Assembly (NCBI GenBank): GCA_902774125.1
Contig: CACYHD010000006.1
Span: forward strand, 1 to 64,000
From: an uncultured Lachnospiraceae bacterium
GTDB taxonomy: Bacteria; Bacillota; Clostridia; Lachnospirales; Lachnospiraceae
Reading direction: 5' to 3'
DNA length: 64,000 nt
A program made the position numbers and the translations under genes. Shown in pieces: positions 18,869-26,916 of the stretch; position 1 is the first letter of the stretch; every line of letters begins with the position of its first letter. The notes below the pieces were generated by a model, which saw only the letters and a program-made list of their open reading frames with translations, had not been told where the DNA came from and did no database searches.

Positions 18869-19418
18869 TAATAAAATGGATTTGAAGAGATATTTAGATG
18901 CGGATAAAAAAGCTCTAGGTAAAAAGAGAAAAAGGCCTAGATTTTTAGCAGATGAAGTGTGGAAATTTCAAAGGGCATTAAGATACCGCGAATATTACAA
19001 GAACACTAGAAAAAAACATAGTTTTGTAAAAAGTGTAAAATATGCATTTTGGTCAATTGTTCATCATCATTATAGCGTAAAATATGGATTTCAAGTTCCT
19101 TGTAATGTGTGTGGTGAAGGATTGCGTATAAATCATTTAGGTTGTTTGATTATAAGTGGAAATGCTCAAATAGGTAAAAACTTTAATGTTCACCAGGGGG
19201 TAAATATAGGTGTTAATGTCGATTTGGATAAGGCTCCGGTCATTGGAGATAATGTATTTGTTGGCCCTGGTGTGCAAATATTTGGTGATATAACAATTGC
19301 TGATGACATTGCAATTGCTGCAGGAAGTACTGTAAATAAGTCTTTTAATCAGCCTAATATAACAATTGGAGGGGTTCCTGCTAAAATTATTAATAGTGAA
19401 AAAGGCAATCCGTTTTAA
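18861..19418 (+). CDS. Serine-acetyltransferase-like hexapeptide transferase
   Basis: A 185-aa left-handed beta-helix protein close in form to CysE-like enzymes of capsule loci: HHHYSVKYGFQVPCNV, then GLRINHLGCLIISG, NVHQGVNIGV and VFVGPGVQIFGDITIADDIA. Because it sits in the capsule cassette, sugar O-acetylation is more likely than cysteine synthesis. Separated from the next gene by about 50 bases. Confidence 0.85.
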   Translation: MINNKMDLKRYLDADKKALGKKRKRPRFLADEVWKFQRALRYREYYKNTRKKHSFVKSVKYAFWSIVHHHYSVKYGFQVPCNVCGEGLRINHLGCLIISGNAQIGKNFNVHQGVNIGVNVDLDKAPVIGDNVFVGPGVQIFGDITIADDIAIAAGSTVNKSFNQPNITIGGVPAKIINSEKGNPF

Positions 19419-19470
19419 TTATGATAAAAACGAAGAGCACAATTATTACATTTAATACTACGAGGGAAAA

Positions 19471-20543
19471 ATGAAAAACATATGCATTATCACACAATGT
19501 TCTTTGCCGGTGCCTGCAGTAAAGGGCGGAGCAGTTGAAACACTTGTGGAGTACTTGATAGATGAAAACGAAAAAAAAGGTGATTATCATTTTACAGTTA
19601 TTACTGTAGATGATGATCTTGCAAAGAGTAGATCAAAGAATTATAAATATACTGAGTTTGTTTGCGTTACTAAAGGAAATAGCTTTTTTAATAAAATCCT
19701 ATTATTCCTTTATAGAGTATTGAAGCATTTAAATATATATATACCTTTTTCATTAGAGTTTGGAAAAGTTTTGAGACTATTGAAAAAAAGTAAACGACAA
19801 GATCTATATATTTATGAAGCTGGTCCTACAACTCAAATTCCGTTACTTAGTAAAATTGTTGGTAAAGAAAAACTCTATATTCATCTTCATTGGGATGGAA
19901 TGGGAAATAAGAGAATTGATAATTCTTTTAATAAGCTGATTGCTATTAGTGATTATATAGGAAAGTGTTGGAGTGAAGCAACGCAATGTGATGAAAGCAA
20001 AATAGTTGTTTTGCCCAATTGCGCAAAAATGAGTTTGTTTTCAAAAGTAGTATCAGAAGTAGAGAAAAACAAACTGAAGAATGAACTAAATATTGATAGT
20101 GGTAAAGTGATATTGTTCGTCGGAAGGATTGTTCAAGAAAAAGGTGTTAAAGAATTACTAAAGGCAGTGGACCAACTTAATGATGAAGATGTATGTCTTC
20201 TTATTGTTGGTTCGGCAAACTTTGGAAATAAAACTAATACACCTTACGAGAAGGAAATAATAGATTTATTAAAAAAAACTAATAAAAGAATTATTATGAC
20301 GGGATATGTGCATCATAAGGAATTGTATAAGTATTATTCAATGAAACAGCTGTTTTAATTGAGAGAGATGATAAAATGATTGATACTCTTAAGAAAGAGA
20401 TAAAAAAACTTTTATCTGATAAAAAGAAACGAATTAACATGTCTCAAAAGCAGAAACAATATGTTAAAAAGTATAATATTGAAAACTATTATAATGCTTT
20501 TGTAAATATAATAGATGATGAGTTGATGAAACGAGGGCAATGA
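19471..20543 (+). pseudogene. Glycosyltransferase family 4 gene with internal deletion
   Basis: The first frame (19471-20358, 295 aa) is a normal GT4 start: CIITQCSLPVPAVKGGAVET, then VILFVGRIVQEKGVKELLKA and IIMTGYVHHKELYKYYS. It ends abruptly at MKQLF. The missing part is the donor-site E-x7-E region that follows this point in family members. The true C-terminus continues at once in the -1 frame from about 20346 to TGA 20543 (AVLIERDDKMIDTLKKEI, QKQKQYVKKYNIENYYNAF). About 50-60 residues with the donor site appear deleted at the junction, so no active enzyme is expected. The next gene overlaps its stop, as expected for an ancestral operon. Confidence 0.78.
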
Positions 20544-20545
20544 AA

Positions 20546-21547
20546 ATGGATAAAAAAATTGGTATAGTAACTCTTTATAATGCGTGTAATTATGGATCGT
20601 TTTTGCAAGCTTTTGGATTGCAGACTGCTTTGGAAAAAGAGGGTTATGATACTTCCTTTATTAAAGTTCCAACAGAATATAATACTATTGTAGGAAAAGG
20701 TGACTTTTCTGATCAATATGTAGAGTATGAAGAATTAAAGTATTCTAAATTATTGGATGACCAGAAAAAGTTCAAATGTATAATAGAAGCGAATGAGCAT
20801 ATGGATTACTGTGTTATAGGCAGTGACACAATATGGAATATGTTTGATAGAGCATATGAGAGCCTTCCTTTTTTTGTTGGCAGAGGTCTCAATTGTGATA
20901 AGGTAATATCCTATGCTGCAAGTGTGGGACAATCACATTGGATAAAAATATTGTTGAAGAATACAAGAAAGCTATGGCCAATCAGAAAGATAGACTGTAT
21001 TTCGGTAAGAGATGATAAGACGGAAAGAATAGTTCATTTATTTGGAAGAAAGTGCACAAGAGTGTTGGATCCTACCTTTTTATGCACTTTTGAAGACCAA
21101 AAGCCTGATATTTTTATTCCTGATAAGTATGTTTTGGTTTATACATATGGTCTTCAAGAATCAGAAATATTAAACATTAAAGAGTTTGCAAATAAAAAAG
21201 ATTTGCAAATAGTTGCTACTGGTTCTTTATGCGATTGGGCAGATTATAATCCTGTTGTTAATTCTTTTGAGTGGCTATGGTTGATTAAGAACGCTAGTTT
21301 TGTGATTACCAATACCTTTCATGGTACAGTTTTCTCTGTGAAATATAATAAAGAGTTAGCGGTTATCACAACTACCTCTGATAAAATTAATTCACTTGCA
21401 AAAGAATTGAAAATCAATAATCGTATATGTACAAGTGAAAATATGACAGCTGTTTTTGACAATAAAATAGATTATGACTATATTAATAAAATAATATCTG
21501 ACAAGGTTAAAAAATCAAAAAAATATTTAAAAGAGAGCCTTAAGTAA
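20546..21547 (+). CDS. Polysaccharide pyruvyl transferase family protein
   Basis: Transfers pyruvate ketals (or, in some relatives, other groups) to sugars. N-terminal IGIVTLYNACNYGSFLQAFG, the central YCVIGSDTIWNM and the C-terminal ITNTFHGTVFS are the three usual blocks of the family (CsaB/WcaK-like). ATG 20546 has GAGGG 8 bases upstream; ATG 20540 two codons earlier overlaps the previous stop but has too short a spacing. Last gene of the capsule locus. Confidence 0.88.
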   Translation: MDKKIGIVTLYNACNYGSFLQAFGLQTALEKEGYDTSFIKVPTEYNTIVGKGDFSDQYVEYEELKYSKLLDDQKKFKCIIEANEHMDYCVIGSDTIWNMFDRAYESLPFFVGRGLNCDKVISYAASVGQSHWIKILLKNTRKLWPIRKIDCISVRDDKTERIVHLFGRKCTRVLDPTFLCTFEDQKPDIFIPDKYVLVYTYGLQESEILNIKEFANKKDLQIVATGSLCDWADYNPVVNSFEWLWLIKNASFVITNTFHGTVFSVKYNKELAVITTTSDKINSLAKELKINNRICTSENMTAVFDNKIDYDYINKIISDKVKKSKKYLKESLK

Positions 21548-21607
21548 TTTTTTGAGAAACGGACAATAATTGCGTATCTATAAACGATACTTTTTAAATG
21601 GAAGATT

Positions 21608-21640
21608 GGATATACTGCGAAGGTGGTATATCCTTTTTTT
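21608..21640 (+). terminator. Terminator at the end of the capsule locus
   Basis: GGATATAC pairs with GTATATCC around a 10-base loop, followed by seven T. The 250 bases between it and the next gene (21641-21888) contain no gene that I can support. Confidence 0.85.
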
Positions 21641-21888
21641 GTGCCTGGCTAAGCAACCAAAACTTGGGGCATTGAGTCGTGAGGTTTGGAGTTTTTTGTT
21701 GATTTAATGAAGGGGATGGTTTATATTAAAAACAGAAGTGCAGGATGGAATTTATAGGTGGGTGAATGGCTGATAGGAGGGACTAGTTGGATGGTTTGTG
21801 AGTGGAGCACCTGAGGCTGTGGCTGAGGGTGCTAATTTTAGATAAAGAAAACAATGATTAAAGTACTATACGCATGTGAGGTGATTAT

Positions 21889-23274
21889 ATGTCAAAATCA
21901 TTTACGGATCAGTTTAATATAGATAAGGATGTATTCGATAAGACGGGCGCTCTTGATATAATTCTGGATTTAGATACAAAATTTTTCGTGGATCCAGCGC
22001 TATTAAGAGTGTGTACAACAGATGAGTTTGTTGATTCTGCAAAATGTGTCGAAAAGTATTTTTCTAGCATAATAAGATTATTAAAACACTCAAAAAAACA
22101 AAATGATATGTTTTGGAATAAGGCGGAGGAACTCTTAAGTTTTAAAGAAATAAACGGGACTTGTATTGGCTATTCGAATAGTGGAACACACGGTAATGCA
22201 ATTGGCAAAACTCTTAGAGTAGAAATATTAAGAATTATAAAAGAATTGCTAAGTGTGGGAGAAGTAGACCCTATTATTTTCGAACTATTAGGTGTTTTCC
22301 AAAAGAATATGGGTTGCGATAGGATTAGTGATTTGGTGACTTTTATAATAGAAAAAGATATTGTGCGTTATACTAATGGGGTTTTGGCTAAAATTGGAAT
22401 AAATAGTATGAGCATAGATTCAGAATGTGAGGATAATCTATGCGATAATCCGTATAATAATAGTAAAATATTATTATTGCCAAAGGAAATATTATCTCCA
22501 CTTCCTTTGGCAGAGTCCTTTGAAGACATTGATATGTGCTGTCGTGAAAACAAAAGAGTACGAGATGAAATAAATGAGTATTTTGATTTAGGGACGCGTA
22601 AATTTTTAACTAAAAACGAATTATACAATTTGGTGAAAAATAATGTGAATTTTAGGAGTACTCTTATGGAATCGTATAAAAATACTAGTATTGAGAAGTA
22701 TGATTTTGATGAGGATATAGTTGGTGAAATTAAATGGTATGAACAATCAAAAGAATACACTAAAGAATATCCTTTGGTGTTGCCTAAATTAGAAACAGAT
22801 GAAGATGTTTATAATGTGGTTGAAATAATATGCGAGAGGTTTAAGAAACTGATAGAAAAAAATGGGCTGTGGAAGTTGTTGTATGATAATGATGAAGAAA
22901 ATCATGAGAGGTATGCTCAATTGTTGTTTTACGGAATCGCTGATTCATATTGTGATTCAAATAATATAGATATGTCTAGAGAGGTAAATAATGGAAGGGG
23001 TCCAGTTGATTTTAAATTTTCAAAAGGTGCAGATAAAAAGGTTGTTGTAGAAATAAAATTGACTTCCAATAGTCAGTTGTTACATGGTTTTGAAAGACAA
23101 GTGCCAATTTATATGGAACAAGAAGAAACTAATAAAGCAATATATTTAGTAATAGACAATGGACATACAAATCGTTTGAACAGTTTTCTTGAGAATTACA
23201 AAAAGATAACTAATGATAAAATACAGGTGATCACAGTGGATGGACGTAAGAAGGAGTCAGCAAGTAGGGGATAG
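21889..23274 (+). CDS. Hypothetical protein with C-terminal PD-(D/E)XK-like nuclease domain
   Basis: A 461-residue protein, not assigned to a named family. The N-terminal ~300 residues are mostly charged helices. The last ~120 residues look like a restriction-endonuclease fold: NNGRGPVDFKFSKG supplies the Asp, and VVVEIKLTSN about 15 residues later supplies the E-x-K pair, with a Gln in the following helix (GFERQVPIYMEQEE). AT-rich, with its own GAGGTG ribosome binding site, and placed at the start of an accessory region with antitoxin and Abi genes. A defence or DNA-processing nuclease is a reasonable guess, not more. Confidence 0.6.
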   Translation: MSKSFTDQFNIDKDVFDKTGALDIILDLDTKFFVDPALLRVCTTDEFVDSAKCVEKYFSSIIRLLKHSKKQNDMFWNKAEELLSFKEINGTCIGYSNSGTHGNAIGKTLRVEILRIIKELLSVGEVDPIIFELLGVFQKNMGCDRISDLVTFIIEKDIVRYTNGVLAKIGINSMSIDSECEDNLCDNPYNNSKILLLPKEILSPLPLAESFEDIDMCCRENKRVRDEINEYFDLGTRKFLTKNELYNLVKNNVNFRSTLMESYKNTSIEKYDFDEDIVGEIKWYEQSKEYTKEYPLVLPKLETDEDVYNVVEIICERFKKLIEKNGLWKLLYDNDEENHERYAQLLFYGIADSYCDSNNIDMSREVNNGRGPVDFKFSKGADKKVVVEIKLTSNSQLLHGFERQVPIYMEQEETNKAIYLVIDNGHTNRLNSFLENYKKITNDKIQVITVDGRKKESASRG

Positions 23275-23494
23275 AGTTATAAGCTTAGTGATATAAAAGG
23301 ATTAAATGTGCTAGGAACAATAGATAAAAAAGAAAATAAAATGTAGATAGAATTGTAGTTGTAACATTTCTCATAATGAGCAAAATTTTGTTGAACATTA
23401 AGTGATGGTTGTATTATATGGTTGAATGATGAATCAGATGGAGATTATACTATTTACTATGAGGTAAGAGAAACTTTACTGGTTGGAGGTTAAA

Positions 23495-23959
23495 ATGAGC
23501 GTTTACAAAGATGGCAATATAAGAATATACTCTGCGATAGATATAGCAGACTTTATTGTAAGAAAATGTGATGATCTGGGGTTTGGTATTAGTAATTTGA
23601 AACTTCAAAAAATATTATATTTTGTTCAAGCAGAATTCTTAGTTAGTTTAAAGAAGGCATGCTTTGAAGAAGAAATAGAAGCATGGGATTTTGGCCCGGT
23701 TGTGCCTGAGGTTTATAGAAAATATAGGGTATACGGAGGAGCAAATATTCCTGTGTGTTTTAAGCATAATACAAATGAGTTAATAGAAAAAGAGGATGGA
23801 GAATTAATAGAAGAAATAATTCAAGAATGTAATAAGTATTCCGCTGTAGATTTGGTGGGTATTACTCATTCTCAAAAACCTTGGAAAGATGCGTATAAAA
23901 AAGGGGAAAATAGGATAATTACTAAGGAAAGTATTAAATCTTATTTTGAAGGTGAGTAG
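23495..23959 (+). CDS. Panacea-domain antitoxin (SocA/GepA-like, DUF4065)
   Basis: A 154-residue Panacea-domain protein: DIADFIVRKCDDLGFGISNL, LKLQKILYFVQAEFL and EAWDFGPVVPEVYRKYRVYG are the hallmark blocks. Panacea domains are known as a promiscuous antitoxin fold that neutralises many unrelated toxins. ATG 23495 is chosen because GGAGGT lies 5 bases upstream. The stop is 2 bases before the next gene, the tight spacing expected of antitoxin and toxin. Confidence 0.85.
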   Translation: MSVYKDGNIRIYSAIDIADFIVRKCDDLGFGISNLKLQKILYFVQAEFLVSLKKACFEEEIEAWDFGPVVPEVYRKYRVYGGANIPVCFKHNTNELIEKEDGELIEEIIQECNKYSAVDLVGITHSQKPWKDAYKKGENRIITKESIKSYFEGE

Positions 23960-23961
23960 TT

Positions 23962-24867
23962 ATGAAAATAATGATAAACAAGGGAAAACTAGATCATAAA
24001 TATTTAAGAGAATCGTTATCTGAAAAGATGACGGATGAGATAAAAAATATATGTGAATTATTATTAGAAGGTACAAATAGCTTTGATGAAAAGTATGTTT
24101 ATAAGAAGATATATGATTATGTTAGTGAACATGCGAGAATTATTTATTCAGAAATTAGTAATATGATATATAATCAAATTGAAGAAGAAGAGGATTGTGA
24201 AAAAATTGCTTCGATGATTTCAAACTTGGAAATATTAATTAATTATAGCGAAAATGTTATGAATGATGAAAAAACTAGCTTGGACAAAATATATACAAGA
24301 GATGCACATAAAGCAATTATTAAAATATGGGATCATTGCAATTTAGCTCAGCAACAATATAACAATCTAAAACAAACAGACGAAGAACTTAAAAAGAAAT
24401 TTGAAAAATTAATCAAACCTAAAATTAAAAATGTCAAACGAGGTATTGATAAAAAGGTAGAAGAAACAAATCGGAAAAGTGAGCATATGATATCTGAATT
24501 TGTGTCTATTTTGGGTATATTTGCTGCTGTTGTTATTGTTTTCTTTGGAGGTGCTTCAATTTTTTCTGGTGTTTTTAAGAATATTAAAGATACAAAATGG
24601 TATGATGTGGGTAATGGTATATGTATTACGGGGTTTGTATTGTTTAATACAATATTTATGTTTCTATATATTCTTGCGAAATTGATTGATAGAAATATTG
24701 CTTCGACACCTAGAAACTATAATGGCAAAGAAGACCCAGACATTAGTCATGAAAAGTTTTTTAGAAGAGTAACTAAAAGATATCCATATGTAATATGTGG
24801 TAATATTTTATTTGGCTTTATGTGGTTTGTTTGTTTTGTGGCGCGCATTGTAGAGAACTTACTTTAA
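23962..24867 (+). CDS. Candidate Panacea-linked toxin: coiled-coil membrane protein
   Basis: A 301-residue protein of no recognised family. Residues 1-~170 are helical and charged, probably coiled coil (many Glu/Lys, KKFEKLIKPKIKNVKRG). Three hydrophobic segments follow at about 178-200, 214-236 and 272-293. Being the second gene of a two-gene unit behind a Panacea antitoxin makes it the likely toxin. Several known Panacea partners are membrane-active, which fits. The AAGGTGAG ribosome binding site is inside the end of the antitoxin gene. Confidence 0.55.
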   Translation: MKIMINKGKLDHKYLRESLSEKMTDEIKNICELLLEGTNSFDEKYVYKKIYDYVSEHARIIYSEISNMIYNQIEEEEDCEKIASMISNLEILINYSENVMNDEKTSLDKIYTRDAHKAIIKIWDHCNLAQQQYNNLKQTDEELKKKFEKLIKPKIKNVKRGIDKKVEETNRKSEHMISEFVSILGIFAAVVIVFFGGASIFSGVFKNIKDTKWYDVGNGICITGFVLFNTIFMFLYILAKLIDRNIASTPRNYNGKEDPDISHEKFFRRVTKRYPYVICGNILFGFMWFVCFVARIVENLL

Positions 24868-24974
24868 TAAGTTTAGAAATGAGATATCAAATCGTGTAGA
24901 TTTGGGATAATCAAACTTGTTTAGGGTTTGGCAAAGTTGTTTAGGGTCAAACTTTAGGGACAAATTGAATGTAG

Positions 24975-25012
24975 TGTACCCCATGTCAAGGACAATTTTG
25001 ATTTTTAGGGGT
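24975..25012 (+). repeat. Left terminal inverted repeat of the IS3 element
   Basis: Starts TGTACCCCATG and contains GGACA and TTTTTAGGGGT; it matches the inverted right end with one 2-base gap. Confidence 0.75.
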
Positions 25013-25044
25013 GTCAACTGACACCCCGTATGTTATACTGCTAC

Positions 25045-25140
25045 TACTTTACCGATATGCAGGATAGAGCAACGCTGGGGAGCGACTCGAGCGGCATATC
25101 GGATTCAGAAGGAGCAGTGTCTAAGGCATTGCTCTTTTTT
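25045..25140 (+). ncRNA. Candidate structured RNA at the IS 3' end
   Basis: An extended -10 (TGTTATACT, TATACT at 25034-25039) on the plus strand would start an RNA near 25045. It folds a 9-bp stem (CCGATATGC 25052-25060 with GCATATCGG 25094-25102) enclosing CGCT-GGGG-AGCG. It ends in a good terminator (GAGCAGTG 25112-25119 with CATTGCTC 25127-25134, then six T). It runs opposite to the transposase genes, ending 58 bases past their stop, so it could act as a convergent terminator or a small RNA. A second pairing (TTCAGAAGGAGCA with TGCTCCTTCTGAA 25143-25155) competes with the terminator. Not matched to a known class. Confidence 0.35.
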
Positions 25141-25198
25141 AATGCTCCTTCTGAAACCCAAAGCGTTAAACCCCGGGGTCTGGGGCAGAGCCCCAGTA

Positions 25199-26152
25199 TT
25201 ACTTTTTATTTTTCGATTTGTATACTGGAAGCGGATATATACCTGTCTGTAAATATTCATAATACTCTTTGGGAGACAATTTCATCAGTTCCCACTGATA
25301 GCGGTCATTGTTGTAATAATCCATCCAGTCATCGATTTTTACAAGGACATCTTCGTATGTCTTGCACCATTCAATTTCGGCACGAAGTTCATCTTTCATA
25401 TGTCCATAGAAACTCTCTTGCGGTGCATTATCCCAGCAATTGCCTCGACGCGACATAGATTGAACGAACTCATTTTCCTTTAGCTTTTGAATGAATGCAT
25501 AACTGGTATAGTGACATCCTTGATCAGAGTGGACGATTGTTTCGTTATCCAATGTGCTTCCATGTTCCTGAATAAGCAGATCAACTGTTTCAAGAACAAA
25601 ATCAACTTTAAAACTTAAGCTTACGCGGTATGCAAGTATTTCATGAGTAAATGCATCAAGTATTGTAGAAAGATAACATTTACCGTTTTCAAAGAATAGA
25701 TATGTAATGTCTGTCAGTAGAATCTTTCGTGGTTCACGCCGGAATTCTCTATTAACTATATTCGGAGCTACATTGTTTGTTGCTATAGCTTTTGCCATTC
25801 TCCGGTACGGATTAGCCTTTCGAATTGGACATCGTAACTCGAACTTTTTCATTAGACGTCGAATTTTCTTGATATTCATAATGACGCCTACATGCAGGAG
25901 TCGCATATGTATGCTTCTGGCACCTTTTGCATAACCTCTGAAACGATAAGCATCAAGTATCAATATAAAATCAGCTTGATCCTGATCTTCACGTTTCTGT
26001 CTTGCCGGAGCTGCATCTCTCCAGGCGTAGAATCCGGATCGAGAAACACCTGCAATCTTACACATATAAGATATGCTTAGAAGGTTGTCATCATGTTGTA
26101 TGGCATTATATATAAGAGCGAACTTTACTTCGGCTGGTGCTTGGATTCCCAT
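25199..26152 (-). CDS. IS3-family transposase OrfB (integrase catalytic core)
   Basis: Catalytic half of the transposase, 317 aa as its own frame. The helix-turn-helix-like start leads into an HTH_21 region (RRLMKKFELRCPIRKANPYR), then the rve domain with the DDE triad: Asp in LLTDITYLF, Asp in VHSDQGCHYTS, Glu in NCWDNAPQESFYGHMKDEL. The frame lies -1 relative to orfA and overlaps it by 28 bases, so a -1 frameshift fusion or re-initiation at the ATG in the overlap would both fit the family. Confidence 0.93.
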   Translation of the reverse strand: MGIQAPAEVKFALIYNAIQHDDNLLSISYMCKIAGVSRSGFYAWRDAAPARQKREDQDQADFILILDAYRFRGYAKGARSIHMRLLHVGVIMNIKKIRRLMKKFELRCPIRKANPYRRMAKAIATNNVAPNIVNREFRREPRKILLTDITYLFFENGKCYLSTILDAFTHEILAYRVSLSFKVDFVLETVDLLIQEHGSTLDNETIVHSDQGCHYTSYAFIQKLKENEFVQSMSRRGNCWDNAPQESFYGHMKDELRAEIEWCKTYEDVLVKIDDWMDYYNNDRYQWELMKLSPKEYYEYLQTGIYPLPVYKSKNKK

Positions 26153-26571
26153 TGTTTCCGCGCCTCCATATCTGCCATTTGCAGTTTTTTTAAAAACTCG
26201 ACTTCCTGGCGAGTGTAAGCAAGTTCGTGTTCTAACTGTTTTACTCGATTTTCTACAGTTATATCTCCATCATTCGGAGGATGACGATAGTTGTGTTGCC
26301 GGTTATCAGAAAATCCTTCTTCGCGTTTAGCGTATTTATTGAGTGTATAACAGAAACCATCAATTCGTTTTTGTCCGAGAACATCCGGATCTATTCCACA
26401 TTCAATAAAAATGCTACGTGCAGACGTTCCAGCTTTATGCTTTTGATAAAAGTATTTCTTAAATTCCTCTGTAAAACGAATGGTACTTGGAGAAATGCTT
26501 TTAACATAAGGGCTTATTTGTAGGCGTTCTATCTGTTCCTTAGTGAACGGGTTGGTATGTGTCTTACCCAT
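26125..26571 (-). CDS. IS3-family transposase OrfA
   Basis: A 148-residue protein with an N-terminal DNA-binding region (FTEEFKKYFYQKHKAGTSAR, resembling the HTH_Tnp_1 start) and a C-terminal leucine-zipper-like helix (VKQLEHELAYTRQEVEFLKK). The start MGKTHTNPF is taken because an AAAGGA lies upstream; a longer frame to 26622 lacks a site. It overlaps orfB. Confidence 0.88.
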   Translation of the reverse strand: MGKTHTNPFTKEQIERLQISPYVKSISPSTIRFTEEFKKYFYQKHKAGTSARSIFIECGIDPDVLGQKRIDGFCYTLNKYAKREEGFSDNRQHNYRHPPNDGDITVENRVKQLEHELAYTRQEVEFLKKLQMADMEARKQWESKHQPK

Positions 26572-26687
26572 GTGTGTCTGATCCTTTCTATTGTCTTGAT
26601 GACCAGGTACATCATAACACAAAACATTCCAGTATAGTGTCCACCAAATGGGGTTTCAGCTCTAAAATGCTGTCCAAAGGATAGGGT

Positions 26688-26723
26688 ACCCCTAAAATAC
26701 AGGTGTCCAATATACTGGGTACA
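26688..26723 (-). repeat. Right terminal inverted repeat of the IS3 element
   Basis: Read inward on the minus strand it begins TGTACCCAGT, then GGACA and TTTTAGGGGT, matching the left end. Confidence 0.75.
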
Positions 26724-26812
26724 GTTTATTTTATCATCAATAAAAAATAAAAATTTTATTTAAGAAAACTGAAAAAATAGTATAAGAAAATATAAAAATA
26801 TTCAAAAATGTA

Positions 26813-26841
26813 TTGATTTATTATATAAATATATATATAAT
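26813..26841 (+). promoter_or_regulatory. Promoter of the Abi leader RNA and abi gene
   Basis: TTGATT (26813-26818), a 17-base spacer and a perfect TATAAT (26836-26841). The predicted transcript start (about 26848) is immediately before the hairpin. Confidence 0.75.
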
Positions 26842-26847
26842 CAAGAT

Positions 26848-26910
26848 AACAGAACCCAGCACGCCTCTCAACGATGCGGACCACGCTGGGTCATTTGATT
26901 TTTGGGGGAC
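26848..26910 (+). ncRNA. Compact hairpin RNA upstream of the Abi_2 gene (AbiF-type RNA candidate)
   Basis: Starting at the predicted transcription start, ACCCAGC (26854-26860) pairs perfectly with GCTGGGT (26885-26891). CGC and GCG (26862-26864, 26875-26877) can form an inner stem. It is the only GC-rich patch in an otherwise very AT-rich leader, and the gene's GGGGGA ribosome binding site lies 13 bases after it. Abi_2 (AbiD/AbiF) genes are, to my recollection, reported to carry a conserved structured RNA next to the gene that acts as antitoxin. Position and shape fit; the boundaries are mine. Confidence 0.55.
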
Positions 26911-26916
26911 TTTTTT

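Larger units (their letters stand above)
24975..26723 (-). mobile_element. IS3-family insertion sequence, apparently complete
   Basis: 1,749 bp, transcribed leftward. The ends are imperfect inverted repeats that both begin TGTACCC and share GGACA and TTTTAGGGGT in the same order. It contains orfA and orfB with an intact DDE triad. I do not see a clear 3-4 bp target duplication outside the ends. The left ~220 bases, beyond the orfB stop, are non-coding and highly structured. Confidence 0.85.

Noticed and set aside
25045-25140. T-box, c-di-GMP or other known riboswitch
   Set aside because: None of the conserved cores I can recall is present, and no gene follows in the right direction.
25030-25458. 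142-aa plus-strand ORF at the IS left end
   Set aside because: Runs through the hairpins and antisense to the transposase; no ribosome binding site or domain.
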